Shown here in pieces: positions 23,091 to 41,879 of a DNA stretch of 64,000 nucleotides (the first letter of the stretch is position 1; every line of letters starts with the position of its first letter). This DNA is from Bretschneidera sinensis (taxonomy: Eukaryota; Streptophyta; Magnoliopsida; Brassicales; Akaniaceae). The stretch is from assembly GCA_023935145.1 (NCBI GenBank), contig CM043698.1, forward strand, positions 19,967,001 through 20,031,000. Reading direction: 5' to 3'. The translations under genes and the position numbers were made by a program. The notes under the pieces were generated by a model. That model saw nothing but the letters and a program-made list of their open reading frames with translations. It had not been told where the DNA came from and did not search any database.

Positions 23091-23436
23091 GGCCGAGTGT
23101 ATGAGCTGTTTGTCATACCCTCGACCAGACATCTCCAAGTTCGAGGCCGAGTGTATGAGCTGCTTGTCATACGCTAGGCTAGGTATCTCCAAGGCCGAGC
23201 GAATGAGCTGCTTGTCATACCCTCGGCCAGGCATCTCCAGGTCCGAGGCCGAGCGTATGAGCTGCTTGTCATACCCTCGGCCAGGCATCTCCAAGTCCGA
23301 GGCCGAGCGTATTAACTGTTTGTCATACGCTCGGCCAGGTATCTCCAAGGCCGAGCGTATGAGCAGCTTGTGATACCCTTGGCCAGGCATCTCCAAGTCC
23401 GAGGCCGAGCGTATGAGTTGCTTACGCCTGGCCAGG
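23091..23436 (+). repeat. Tandem array 3: alternating 54 and 48 bp units
   Basis: Units start with GGCCGAG at 23091, 23145, 23193, 23247, 23301, 23349 and 23403. Spacings are 54, 48, 54, 54, 48 and 54 bp. All are multiples of six, so the array is open on both strands. The minus-strand frame of 23061-23579 repeats an RSASDLEMPGRGYDK-like block. The shorter units lack the AGTCCGA segment. Confidence 0.9.
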
Positions 23437-23536
23437 AATCTCCGAGGCGCTAACCGCCAACCTCCCAAATCTCTTAAGTATGAACGCTCGGCCACGGCAC
23501 CAACATCACGTTTTACTTCCTCAAGGCACAAGTACT

Positions 23537-23553
23537 TGAGGAAGTGGGGGGCC
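23537..23553 (+). other. Polypurine tract
   Basis: A purine-rich GAGGAAGTGGGGGG ends within a few bases of the 3' LTR start, which is the plus-strand priming position of LTR retrotransposons. Confidence 0.7.
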
Positions 23554-23555
23554 TG

Positions 23556-24137
23556 TGATGGAGCCCACAAAACACACATCCAATAATATGTCTACACGTG
23601 GAATCTGACACCACCAATTAGACTATGACACGTGTCAAGCCTCCCCAGCCTGGCCAAGCACACGTGGAACGGGCAGCTCACATAACCTCCACGTCAGGGC
23701 GTGATTAACGTGCCTAACTCCCTCTGGAACAAGCGACCCCATGGCACACTCAACACTCGACCTCCTGGCACACTCAACACTCTGAACACGCGATTAAGAT
23801 TTCTCTCTGAAGCCCGGGATCGTAGGAGCAGGACCATACCTCCCCCAAGTGGGCGGCCTCCACTCAGAGGACTATAAATATCCTAAGGTACACGAGTCTG
23901 GGGGGAACATTTTTTTTTATATTCACACTCGTCTATTTGCACTTGATTTACTTTAGAGTTAACTCTCGGCCTCCACCTCTCCTAAGCCCTCTGCTAACTT
24001 GAGCATCAAAGCGCCCTCGGAGGTCTCCCCCTCCCCTCCTTCTGAGGATCTTTAGTTCACCTCTGTTACTTGTGCAGGGCCAAGGCCACGTTAGCACCAA
24101 GGTCACGTTAGCAGTAAGCAATTTTTTGGCATCAACA
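23556..24137 (+). repeat. 3' LTR
   Basis: A 582 bp LTR, longer than the 5' copy because of small duplications: a repeated GGCACACTCAACACTC block near 23750 and a repeated CACGTTAGCA block near 24090. The TATA element is conserved at about 23871. Confidence 0.88.
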
Positions 24138-24142
24138 ATAGT

Positions 24143-24673
24143 CAAGTGGTCATTTTTCTGTTTTATCAGGAAGAGCTTAAGGTTAACCAAGAGGAGGGTT
24201 TTTTTTTCATATGTTGGCTTGGAGGGGATTAAAGTATTAAACCCGATTTTCTTATATAAAACACAGAAAATCTATGCTTTGTATCCTCCTCTTTGAAATG
24301 TCAAAAAATACCATCGCATAAATATAAATTTATTGCATTATTAGGTATAAAAATGTAAAGCTATCACTCACAATCACTTATGTTTAACAACTTCATGTTT
24401 CAAAGACCACTTATCTACAGTAACCATCTAAGCATTTACATATTACCCATTTCAAAACCAACCAGCTAAAGAGTTACACTTACCTATACATATTCTCTCA
24501 TCCTCTTATTTGTTTAATTAACAGTTGATTTTTTTCATTAATTAAATTATGTCTTTTTCATTAAGTTGTTTAATTCATTAGAAAAGAGATCGACACTTGC
24601 GTTAGCATGTGTTGAGATGCTATAATGATTAAGCCAAAAAACTTGGGTGCAAAGGAGAGATTTTGAAGTACAA
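24143..24673. other. Gene-free stretch
   Basis: AT-rich sequence between the LTR element and the next tandem repeat. I see no gene or element. Confidence 0.5.
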
Positions 24674-25140
24674 TTTTACATTTCAAATCTACCCATTTAA
24701 TTTTATTTAGCATTTTCAATTCATTATTATATAATTCAGGTCCAAATTATTTGCATGATGATATTACATTTCACATCTACCCATTTAATTTTATCAGTAT
24801 TTTTATTTCATTATTATATAATTCAGGTTCAAATTATTCGCATGATAATTTTACATTTCTCATTTACTTACTTAACTTTATTCATCATTTTCATTTCATT
24901 GTTATATAATCCAGGTACATCCACCTATTTAATTTTATTTAGCGTATTCATTTCATTATTAAATAATTCAGTTTCAAATTACTTGCATGATAAATTTCCA
25001 TTTCACATCTACCCATTTAATTTTATTCAGCATTTTCATCTCATTAATTCAGGATCAAATTATTTGCCTGACAATTTTACATTTCAAATCTACCCATTTA
25101 ATTTTATTCAGAATTTTCATTTCATTATTATATAATTTGT
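24674..25140 (+). repeat. Minisatellite, six ~80 bp units
   Basis: The phrases TACATTTCAMATCTACCC, ATTTAATTTTATTCAGCAT, TTTCATTATTATATAATTC and CAAATTATTTGCATGA recur in order about six times at 67-90 bp spacing. One unit is truncated at its start (near 24917). It lies between the OGDH 3' region and the LTR element and is non-coding. Confidence 0.85.
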
Positions 25141-25839
25141 TCAAAATATTTGCTTCATTTTGTTTCTAAACGTATCGAGTTAGGATCAACCCCTGGTTAG
25201 GGTCCTCAATTGGAAACCATGCCTCTCAAAGAGAAGGTTTCGAGTTCAAATCTCTCCGACCTTAATTATCCAAAAAAAAATTAAATTAGAATCAACCTTT
25301 TCTCCCTATAATAAAGAAAATTGGGTGGCTTAAACCATCCACATGCCACACCCATTGGATATATGAACATGCAGTTTGAAGTAATGGTTTTGAAGGGAGA
25401 AAACATTGGGCAAACGAATTGTTAGCTACTCAGGAGGACAGGTTTAAACTTTTTTCAATACCATTTATTCAAATATTAAGATTCTTTGTGCTGGTGTAGT
25501 GATGCTTCAATCTTTATTGATAAAATGATTTCCTAGCTGTGGTTATTTTCTACTTTTTATGAGCGTACAATTAAATTAATACTTACTATATTTTTTTCAT
25601 CATTGTTAATGTAATCATTTTAGGGATGTCATGTAATTTACCCAAAGCAAATTCTAGTCAGCCAGTTTTCATGAGCTTTCCATAACTAGAAAAAGAAGAT
25701 TAATGTGATGCAGTAGATAAAAATTTACAATCATAATGCATTCTAGGAGCTGCCAAAAATTACCACAATCAGAAACTATTCATATTCAGTTAACAAAAAA
25801 ATAAAAGCCTCGTATCGAAAGAGCATAAATGCATAGCTC

Positions 25840-25845
25840 TTTATT
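25840..25845 (-). terminator. Polyadenylation signal of the intact OGDH E1 gene
   Basis: AATAAA on the minus strand, about 155 bp past the stop codon, a usual 3' UTR distance in plants. The cleavage site is not determined. Confidence 0.45.
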
Positions 25846-25999
25846 TAATCTGCGCGCAATTAAAATTAAAGCAGTAGCAGCAGTTAAGAAATAACGACAA
25901 CATCAAAAACGAGAAAAATTTAGGGATACTCTCTGGTGGTTATTCTACACTAGGCCATTTGTTCTTCTATAGATTGGGTTGGAGAAATTTGGAAGGGCT

Positions 26000-28900
26000 T
26001 CAGTACAGGGAATTGATTGGTTCCGGGTGGATGGCCTTATGCACAAGCTCGGTCTGCTCCTTCACGTGGAACTGGTAGAAACCAGTGGCAGTGGCAGCAG
26101 ATGGAAGACGGCCAGCGTATTTGATGTCATCCATGCCTCCTCTGCTCAGTGCCTTCATTGCAGTGCAAAGGCGGGGTGCAATGTAACTGAATCCACCCAT
26201 GTTCATAGGCTCTTCCTGACACCAAACAATCTCCGCATCTGGAAGAATCATGTCAAAACAAATGAGCCTCATGGTGTCAAAACAAATGAGCTTGAAGCAG
26301 ATGACAACAAAACCCAATATAATGACCCCATAGCCAATACGCTAGCTTATCAACAAGACATACCTGCCAAAATTTTTAAGAAATTTTTTTGAGAAGGAAT
26401 TCATGTTCGTTATTAAATTCCAACAATGGCAGACTCATCACAAATACAACCCTCTATACCTCTTATCAATTTAGACAGTGTCTAGCATATAAATAGGGTG
26501 GAGATGGCCTGTTTGGCTCTGTTTGATGCATACACTGGACCCAAAGCATCATAGTGAAAACCAGAACCGAATAACTGAATTCTAAGGTTCAACATGTAGT
26601 GAAGAAATCCCATATTCTCATGATCCTAGGAAAGTAGGCTACACTACAAAACCATGAGCGCAAAAGTCTAGTCATAGGGGTGTCCTCATTGTAGATAATA
26701 ATAATGCATCATAACCTCTCCTATAGCAGCAAGTTAGAAGTACATACTCGGATATCTCTTAAGCTCTCGCTGGATGAGGTCATATGGGAAGGGACAAAGC
26801 TGTTCCACCCTACATATAGCAATATCTTTTGCATTGACCTTTCTTCGCTCTTCATCAAGCTCGTAATAAACCTGAAAGCAAATAATAGAAAACAAATTAG
26901 AAAGTTCTAAGAACAGACCTAACCCACTAGATAAGACGCAAGATACCCTTTTTTCTCTTGGTAGGCAAGAAACAATGAAACAGGATACAGTACAGGTCAC
27001 GAGAATTAATTTATTAATACTTCCAAATCAGATATAGGAAAATTAACTAGTATCTATAAAACTTTACTACATGAAATCCCAAAAGTTTTACTAGTGAAAG
27101 TAATAAATGATACCAAGCAGTGGCAAAGGCCATAACACACCTTTCCAGAGCAAAGAACTAGGCGTCTGATACCCTCCTCAAGATCAGAGTGGTCGTTCTG
27201 ATCCTTTATGAGGCGCTTAAATCTGGTCCCCTGCTTGTCAAAGCCTGGGTGCCCTTGGACATCATCGAACTCAGAAAGATTTGATTTGCAGTCCTTGTGC
27301 CGAAGTAGGTTTTTGGGAGCCATCACAATCAGAGGCTTACGAAATCCCCTGTGTATCTGCAAGTTGAAACTGTGAAGCATGAGAAAACAAAGATGCTTTT
27401 CTAGAAGTTGGAAAAGTGATGCATAACCTAATTTTTTTAACTCACCTGTCGCCGCAAAACGTGGAAATAGTTGGCAGGAGTTGTAACATTAACAACCTGC
27501 CAATTGCATTCCTGAATTTGCTTCCGCATAGTTGAATCCATCTCAGGTATGACGAAAGGATTGTCATCACTCATCTGCCATGAAAGTAATGAACACATAT
27601 TAGTTGGGGACTAAGATGAATTCATTAACTTATGAATGAAACACCATAGAGATAAATATAATTTTTTCTTAAAAAAAAAGCAAATTAATTGACACTACTG
27701 GATAAATTTAAAACTTCAGTACCAAGTCCTTGACAAAGCAAAAAATGCAGCAGAACGAGACTGCATAAAATAATATTCATCACGAACTTCATCAAACCAC
27801 AAAATCAAAGCTTACAAATGTCAACTATGAAATTCAAGGTGCACAACCACATGTCAAAGATTATGATAGTTCAATGTATCATAGAACCATTTAATTCGAA
27901 GTCTTTTCCCTGATATATCATAAAATAATAATTTTAATCCTACCATTGGAATCACATATGCACTCTCCTTCCAGACTCACCACAAACAGAGACCAACAAA
28001 ATAAACAACCACAAGCACGTGTCTGAGAGAGAGAGAGAGAGAGATGAAGAGGGAGAATCTATGGTTTGAGACTAATATAACAAATCAAGGGAAACAGTGA
28101 TGATTGACAATGCTGAATTAGAAAATAAGGACGATATGAATCGTTTGGTGGAGTACCTGAAGGAAGCGCTCCAATCGTGCACTTGAATGTTCAGGACCTT
28201 GGCCATCATAACCATGAGGAAGCAGCACAACAAGTCCAGTCTGACGCAACCACTTCGACTCCCCACTGCTTAGAAACTGATCAAATATCACTTGCGCCCC
28301 ATTAGAAAAGTCGCCAAACTGAGCTTCCCAAATCACCAATGAATTTGGATTTTCCATTGAGTAACCCAATTCAAATCCAAGAACACCAAATTCTGAGAGA
28401 GAGCTGTACACAACATATATTCCTCTTGTAAGAAACCGAAGTTATCAAAAAAATACCTATAGAACAAGAACTATTATGTGTCTGGGGAATTTTATATGGC
28501 ACTGTCATCAGGCAGACAAAAGAAGTTTTCCATCAGAACAAACATTAGCAAAGGAAACAATGGTGTCATTGTGCAGGGGATAAGAGCAACAGCCAAAAAA
28601 CTGAATACTGGGCAGACAGAGACCCACTGAAGGAAAAGAAAGATATTGGAATCTTCAATATCACTTGATAACCCTTTCCTAGATCATGAGCCTATTGGTA
28701 CAGAATATATGATAGACAAAGAAGTAATGAGGAAAAGCAAGGGAACTTATCATCCCATGTTCTAAAACATAACAAATGTCATTGTCATTCATATAGTTTG
28801 TTAAGAAAGCAAGGTGCCTGCAAAAATTTAAAATGATACCCTAATGTTTCACATTTTTTATGTTTTCCGATGAGTCTGTGAATATACTCACATCATATAC

Positions 28901-31900
28901 ATAATGTTATTCGCAGAGATGAGCTCAGCTGAAGACCTAGGCCCTTCAACTAAATGAAAGATACTAATAGAAATCCCCACACCAACAAAGGATAAATATA
29001 TCCCACCCCCATTTATTGGGGCAGTCAGGGTGAATAACAGGCTAAACCCAGTCCACAGCTTTCAAAACTTCCTACCTAAGAATTAGGGAAATCTGATCTA
29101 TCACACTATGGGGATGTTTGGACGCTACTTAAAGTAGAATCCAAACGTGGCCTATTTGGGTAGCTTCACAAAATTAAGTTGGAGAAAAACCATTATAATG
29201 GGAACTGCATCATTTTATGAATATTACTGAATTTCCCAAAGACTACAGAAAGACCAACTCGGTGAAATAGCAATAACATTCAGAATGTGAGAGCCAATGT
29301 GGTAATAAATCTACCAGACACAAGAGACTGCTCATCATCCTAGAACATATTTCACATAAAATCACCACTCAACTAATTTAAGAACCACCAAACCAACGCA
29401 TAATAAGCCGCTTTCACAAGATAAACTATTAAAAACAGAGAACAAAAAGGTTATAACAATTATTTAAAAAAAAGAACAAAAAGTAACTAATTAAAAATAA
29501 TCATGTTGCTTTTTGTATACCATAAACCGCATTTGAACTTTTAAGGAAAATATCCGAGATGCTAATCATCTAAAGTTTCTTTTTGAAAGGGAGAAGTTCA
29601 AAATATAAAGTGGCCTGGAGACTGGTGCAACTCATAACCGGTTTTAGCCAGGAGAACAACATAAAAGGGTTTCTATAGAGAAGGTTAGACAAAAGAGGAA
29701 TCAAGAAAATTTTACTGAATAATACCTGTTGCTGACAGTAAACATCTCCGGATCTTGGTTTATGATAACATGGTCCAGAGGGCAATACTGCTCTCCTGTT
29801 TCCTGATCATGAACCACAGAATGACGATGACTAAATGTACCTCTTTCAACATCCTGACCACTCAGTCGGACATGGTTGCCCTCTACAAGCAATGTAGCAA
29901 AAGCAAGAGCCTCCCCAACTGCCCAGTCAATGCCTTCCCCTGTTTCAATCATTTGAGCACGTAGCTCATAAACCTTCTTGACTGCTCTGTGAGGCTTAAA
30001 ATTATCTGGAAGGACGGTGACTGCCTTGCCAACATTTTTCAATATTTCAGGTTTGACCCTGCATAAAAGCACAAATTTCAATCAAGAAGCATATGGCAGG
30101 AGACAGCCATAAAAAAGTTAGTGTCAAAAGCGCTAACATACCCAGTATTCCGAATACGAGAAAGCTGTTCAGGTGACTTGAATCCAGTCCAATAAGCAGA
30201 AAGCCAGTCTCTTCTTTGTGGAACATAGTCTTTGCTAGCCAAGAATTCTTCACTAAGGATTGAATTGACCTTGGAATTCATCTTATCAATATTTTCTTGT
30301 TTTACCTGCCCAGATTCCAACAGTTTCTTTTGGTAGATTTTAAGAGCTGAGGGATGATTTCGGATGACCTGTTACAACCCAAAAATATTGAAATGTGAGA
30401 AGCACGATTGACTTATCTCAAAAATAGCAGTTAAGTAGATAAGATAAACTGCAACGAGAAATACTGTTATAAACATCATGGGCAAACAGAAACAAGAGAT
30501 CTAATTTTTTATAATAAAAAAAGTACGATGGTGCCTAAATCTAATAAAAAGAAAACAAGTTGTAGAGAAATAACGGATAAGGAAGAGCTAACCTGATACA
30601 TTTTGGGTTGCGTGAAAGATGGTTCATCAATCTCATTGTGCCCAAACCGGCGGTAGCACACTAAATCAACCACAACATCAGAATGGAAAGTCTGCCGCCA
30701 CTCTGCAGCAAGCTCACACACATGAACAACTGCCTCCATATCATCCGCATTGACATGGAAAATCGGGGCATTCAAAGCCTTAGCAACATCAGTACAATAC
30801 TGCGAAGATCTCCCTGACCTAGGATCAGTTGTGAAGGCCACTTGGTTGTTCACCACAACGTGTATGGTCCCACCAGTAGTGTAGTTTGGAAGAGCACTGA
30901 GATGTAGAGTTTCATAGACTACACCTTGTCCGGCAAAGCTACCATCCCCATGAATCAAAACAGCCATATTCTTGGTCCTGTCTGCATCACTGGAGTAATA
31001 TTGCTTCGCTCTAGTCTTTCCAACAACAACTGGGTCCACAGCTTCCAAGTGACTAGGATTTGCAACCAAAGACAAATGGATTCTCCTCCCTCCTCTCGTT
31101 GGTCGATCGTAAGATGTTCCTAGGTGATACTTGACATCACCTGTTCCTGTGTACAGCCCAACTTCATCTACAGGCTTCGTACCACCACTGAACTCACTAA
31201 ATATTTGACGGAGCGGTTTCCGAACAACATTACCCAGTACATTCAGTCTTCCTCTGTGGGACATTCCAATAACTATGCTCTCCACACCAAGATCTGCAGA
31301 CCTATCAAACATCTCCTTCATACCAGGGATCAGAGTCTCCCCACCTTCAAGCCCAAACCTCTTAGCTGCTGTCCACTTAGTGGCCAAGAAATTCTCAAAT
31401 TGGGTACTCCATATAAGCCTATCAAGGATAACCTCACGGCGCTGCCTGTTGTATTGCATGGATGTCGGAGTTTCAATCTTGTCTCTCAACCAGTTACACT
31501 GATCTCGATCAGCTATGTGCATGTACTCATACCCAATGCTCCCACAGTAAGCCTGCTCAAGCCGGGTCAATATGGATCTGAGGGTTTGCACTGGACGGTT
31601 CTCTGACAAAAACCCATGCATTCGCCAAACCCCCAAAAAGAATTCCCTATCAAGGTCAGATTCTGTGAATCCATAGAGAGCTGGATCCAAATCATCTGGG
31701 ATTTCTCGTTCTTCCAAACCCAACGGATCCAACTTGGCTTTCATGTGACCGTTAACCTGGTAAGCCCTCACAAGCAACAACAAACGCATACTCTCCTGAA
31801 TTGTTTGGCCAGAAATTCCAGGGGATGTGGCGGCCTGACCGACAAAATTCCTGAAGAAATTGTCCCATGACTCATCAACGCTATTCTGATCAGCTTCCCA

Positions 31901-32143
31901 AGCCCTTTGGAGCTCCTCTAAGTAAACACTACTTGTTCCATCTAAGAAGCTATCAGTTAGCCTAGAGAGGGGCACGGGGCGAGGGACAGGTGCAGTTTGA
32001 GCCTTTGACTTGAAGACAGTGGTGTGAAAATATCGATTCCGAGAGGCAAGGACCCGTGTCCTTGTGGCACATGATCCACCCTGAGACAGGGTCCTCTTTA
32101 TGGCAAGCTTTGCTACACTAGAACCAGCTCTAAACCACGCCAT
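26000..32143 (-). CDS. 2-oxoglutarate dehydrogenase E1 component, mitochondrial
   Basis: Thiamine-diphosphate E1 of the 2-oxoglutarate dehydrogenase complex. It decarboxylates 2-oxoglutarate and passes the succinyl group to the E2 lipoyl domain in the mitochondrial TCA cycle. Eight coding exons: 32143-30593, 30368-30142, 30058-29726, 28403-28157, 27574-27446, 27356-27141, 26871-26748 and 26238-26000. They total 3066 nt, giving 1021 aa, the normal plant length. I start at the ATG at 32143 ([20 protein letters not shown]); the open frame extends three codons upstream only to a TTG. Residues 1 to about 50 are a basic, Ser/Arg-rich transit peptide. The start of the mature part has [20 protein letters not shown]. 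The ThDP/Mg motif is [20 protein letters not shown] followed by VVNNQVAF. The C-terminal transketolase-type region has [35 protein letters not shown] and [19 protein letters not shown]. All sites look intact. A dead tandem copy lies downstream at 16307-20302. Confidence 0.96.
28027..28044. repeat. (GA)n microsatellite in intron 4
   Basis: A short GA run in the minus-strand intron just after coding exon 4 (28157-28403). Confidence 0.8.
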
Positions 32144-33125
32144 AGCTACCAATCCACACTAGTTAAAACCAGCAATTGTCCAAAGATTGTACCCCCTGGC
32201 TCAAACCTCAATCATGAACATGTGTATTTTTCTCTAGCTGAAACAAACATATTTAACCAAATAAAAATAAAATAAATAAACATATAGGCTTGAATACATT
32301 CAAAAATAATTCCCAATTACCTAACAGCCGAAATTCATTTAAAATAAAAACCACAACGTTTTCTGTTAATGACCTAAATGAAACAGAAAAGAGCTTGTGG
32401 ATACGCATAAAAATAATAAATAAGCACTTGATGGTAATAAAAAACCGAAAGAGATTAAAAAAATGTAAACACAAATCACATTCGTAAATGTTCTTAACAA
32501 CTTATATATACGTACATACATCCATTTGATTGCAGAGACAATCAAAGAAGAATAAGAATTAAGAAAAATTATAAATCCTGAAGTTGTTTGGTTTGCAATT
32601 ATGCTGAATCAACCATTTGACTTGGGTCAAAAAGAAGACTTACAGTTTTGCCCATAAAGCAAAACTTCAATTTCTTTCCTTTTCAGGGCAACCGCGCAGA
32701 TGTTAAAGAGAGACACCAAAAACAAACTAAACCATATCACACAAACAAACACACAATTAGTTTAAAACCGGATCAAAGAACTGATGATTAGAGCATACGC
32801 ATCAAAACACAACCGAATCAACAAATCATTTAATAAGCATTCGTCTAGTAAGCATGAAACCATCACCAAATCGCAAATAAACTATATAAAAAGATAGATC
32901 AATGAGAAAAAAACAAATTTACATAATTAAAGAAAAAATAACATAGTAGTTTTATCTTCGAACTGAAACGTTTTTGGGCGGAGAGAAAGTAAAAAAGAAA
33001 AGAGAACAAAAAGAGTTTACTTTCAAGTTTTCTTTGGGATGAAGGAAATTGAGAAGTACCTGGAAAGCGAGAGAAAACCAAAGGGAAACCCTAAGCACCG
33101 GGAAGCGACGATGAGTGCCTTAAAA
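32144..33125 (-). other. 5' leader of OGDH E1 gene with one intron
   Basis: Leader exon 2 is 32144-32237, preceded by a TTTGTTTCAG acceptor. Leader exon 1 ends at 33060 with CCAG|GTACTT and probably starts near 33125. The 823 bp intron between them explains why no coding sequence is seen there. The pseudogene keeps the same leader exon 2, up to about 20400. Confidence 0.6.
32201..32221 (-). other. Upstream ORF (MFMIEV) in OGDH E1 leader
   Basis: A seven-codon frame (ATG to TGA) in leader exon 2, 57 bp before the main start. The peptide MFMIEV is unchanged in the pseudogene leader (20363-20383), with one synonymous T/C change. It could modulate translation, but with only two related copies the conservation is weak evidence. 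Confidence 0.6.
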
Positions 33126-33151
33126 AGACCAAGTATGAGAGAGAGAGATGC

Positions 33152-33161
33152 TTTATTTATG
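33152..33161 (-). promoter_or_regulatory. Core promoter of OGDH E1 gene
   Basis: On the minus strand a CATAAATAAAG TATA-like element is followed by a pyrimidine patch (TCTCTCTCTCTC). Initiation would then fall near 33120-33130, in front of leader exon 1. Confidence 0.45.
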
Positions 33162-33169
33162 CCTTTCGT

Positions 33170-34900
33170 TTTCTCGAATGTACATTTATATTTTCTTTTT
33201 TTCCACAATTTTTTTATTTTTCAATGTTTCTAATTGTTTAGCTTTTTCATATGCACATAACTCAGACCAAGATGCAGCCCAAGCTCAGCCCCATGTCCAT
33301 CCCAAGATTATGATTTTTACGATGATCATAAAATTAAGCTAAAAAAAAAAAGTAAGGATTTTGATTTTTTTTTCATGTTATTGGTAAAACAATAGGAAAA
33401 AAAATTATTTAATCTTCTTTCATCAATCATTTTCATGTGAAGAAATTCTTAGTTACAAGTGAAAAATCACCTCATACAAATTTGATTGGTAAATTTTTAA
33501 AATGTTATTAATAATATTTGACATACATAATTATTAATAAAATTCTCAATAATTATCAATTAAGCTTTCATTAATACGCATCTTAAACTTAATGTAGTTA
33601 AAAAGAAATTCGAAAAAGTTGTGATTTATCAATGTTAGAAGAAAAAATAGACAACCCTATTTTTTTTATCAAACTATTAAAAAAACTTTTTTTTTTTTTC
33701 ACTTTACCTCGCACCCAAACATAACTCATATGTTTATCATAAGGGACAAAAAAGGAATACGAGCATTCATTTATAATTACTCTTTTTATTAGGTTATTTT
33801 TGAATTAGATTTTTCTAAAATTAGGAAATATATGAAGAAGCAATCATAAAGAATTACTTTTTTTTATTACTCCGTAATTTTAGAAGCTTACTCTTGTCTG
33901 AAGCAGCCACCAATGCCTGACTTCAATCTTTGACAGAGTCAACGTGTCTTTAATCTTTGAACTTAGATTATTAAAAATAAATAAACATATTTGTTTTCCT
34001 TAACTCCGACTAGAAAGACAGTTTATGATTTTTTTAATCAATTAAAATCTTTAATCTTGATTTTTGAATAACAATAAAAAATTAAAAAATAAACGGTTGA
34101 ATATTTTAATTTTAATATAAATTAATCTGTCATTAAATTACAAAACAACCATTAAATTAAGTGTCAATCAAAACAAATTGAAACAAGCAATCAAACTCAA
34201 CAAAAAAAAAATTCAATTTTCTGTTTTTGTTTGCAAAACCAAAACACTTCGATTGATTCCATCAAAACCAAATGAAATTGACAATCCTAAAATTTTATGA
34301 AATACATTTAACCTTTTCTTTCCTTTCCCTTCCTTTCCATTCATTCCCTTCAATCCAGAGTAAACTTAGATTAGAGGTCAACATTTTCTTCATTGACTAT
34401 AAAGATTTTGCTGATATTAATTATACTTCAATTTTTGAAAAGCGCAGCAACTGAATTAAAAGAATATAGAGGAAATAAATGCATAGGAAATGTGGAGTAG
34501 GGTTTCACTTGAATGCAGGCAGTATCAGCTGCATCATAACATAAATCCATGTCATACCAGAAGCAGTTCAGGAGCTTGCCAGTAAATTAACTAACAACCC
34601 ACATACACACAAGTTTATATTCTCAAATCTTAATTACAAAATTACTGAAACAAGAGAACACCTGAACGTTTTCTTGAAGGAGAGGAAAGCTAAATTCAGA
34701 TTATATATCAACATCAGGATAACTAATAAATAAATAAGAGTCAGATTCAGTTTACGCCTAAAAGTGGAATGGGAAGAAAGTCATTATGTCATAAGTTCCA
34801 CAAATCAACTGAAAGAAAAACACACTAAGGCTAGCATCTGAAAAAAAAAAATAACATAGGCGTAAATACATGGACCCACCATAATGTCATTACAATTAGT
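33170..34900. other. Gene-free intergenic stretch
   Basis: AT-rich spacer between the OGDH promoter and the 3' region of the RABE1-type gene. I see no gene, LTR or inverted-repeat element. The open frames here are short and lack any domain. Confidence 0.5.
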
Positions 34901-34962
34901 TTTAACACCCAAATGCCTGCCATGGTGAAACCTGCCGCCTCGATGCACATATTCTGACTCGC

Positions 34963-41664
<6,702 letters not shown>

Positions 41665-41879
41665 CGATCCTAAACGCAAATCCCAATAAATACCAACCCT
41701 TAGCACACAAAATCCACACACATAACACACGTATATATAAAATAAGATAAATATTGAAGAAAGAGGAAAAGGAAGACAGGGAGAGAGAGAACCTTCAATG
41801 GTGAGGTTAGCACGTCATCGGCGACATGGGAGAGATATCAGAGACTGCCCAATGAGTTTGGGACTTTTCTCTCCTTAGC

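Larger units (their letters stand above)
21027..24137 (+). mobile_element. Non-autonomous LTR retrotransposon with tandem-repeat interior
   Basis: LTRs at 21027-21573 and 23556-24137 begin TGATGGAGCCC and end GGCATCAACA. The flanks are GTAGT (21022-21026) and ATAGT (24138-24142), a 5-bp target duplication with one mismatch. TGGCACCGTCTGTGGGA, three bases after the 5' LTR, matches a primer-site motif common in plant LTR elements. A purine tract GAGGAAGTGGGGGG ends just before the 3' LTR. The 2 kb interior encodes no gag or pol. It consists of about 600 bp of leader, which contains a second LTR-like piece with TATAAATAAG at about 21890, followed by three tandem-repeat arrays. Movement would need proteins in trans. 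It lies about 725 bp upstream of the pseudogene start and may be in that copy's leader intron. Confidence 0.88.

Noticed and set aside
25175..25275. tRNA-derived SINE: a GAGTTCAAATCTC phrase resembling an RNA polymerase III B box
   Set aside because: The A-box match is poor, there is no clear 3' tail or target duplication, and only one copy is seen in the window.
31124..31870. Plus-strand open frames of up to 160 codons opposite the E1 gene
   Set aside because: They lie antisense to the long, conserved first coding exon of the E1 gene and show no domain; they are shadows.
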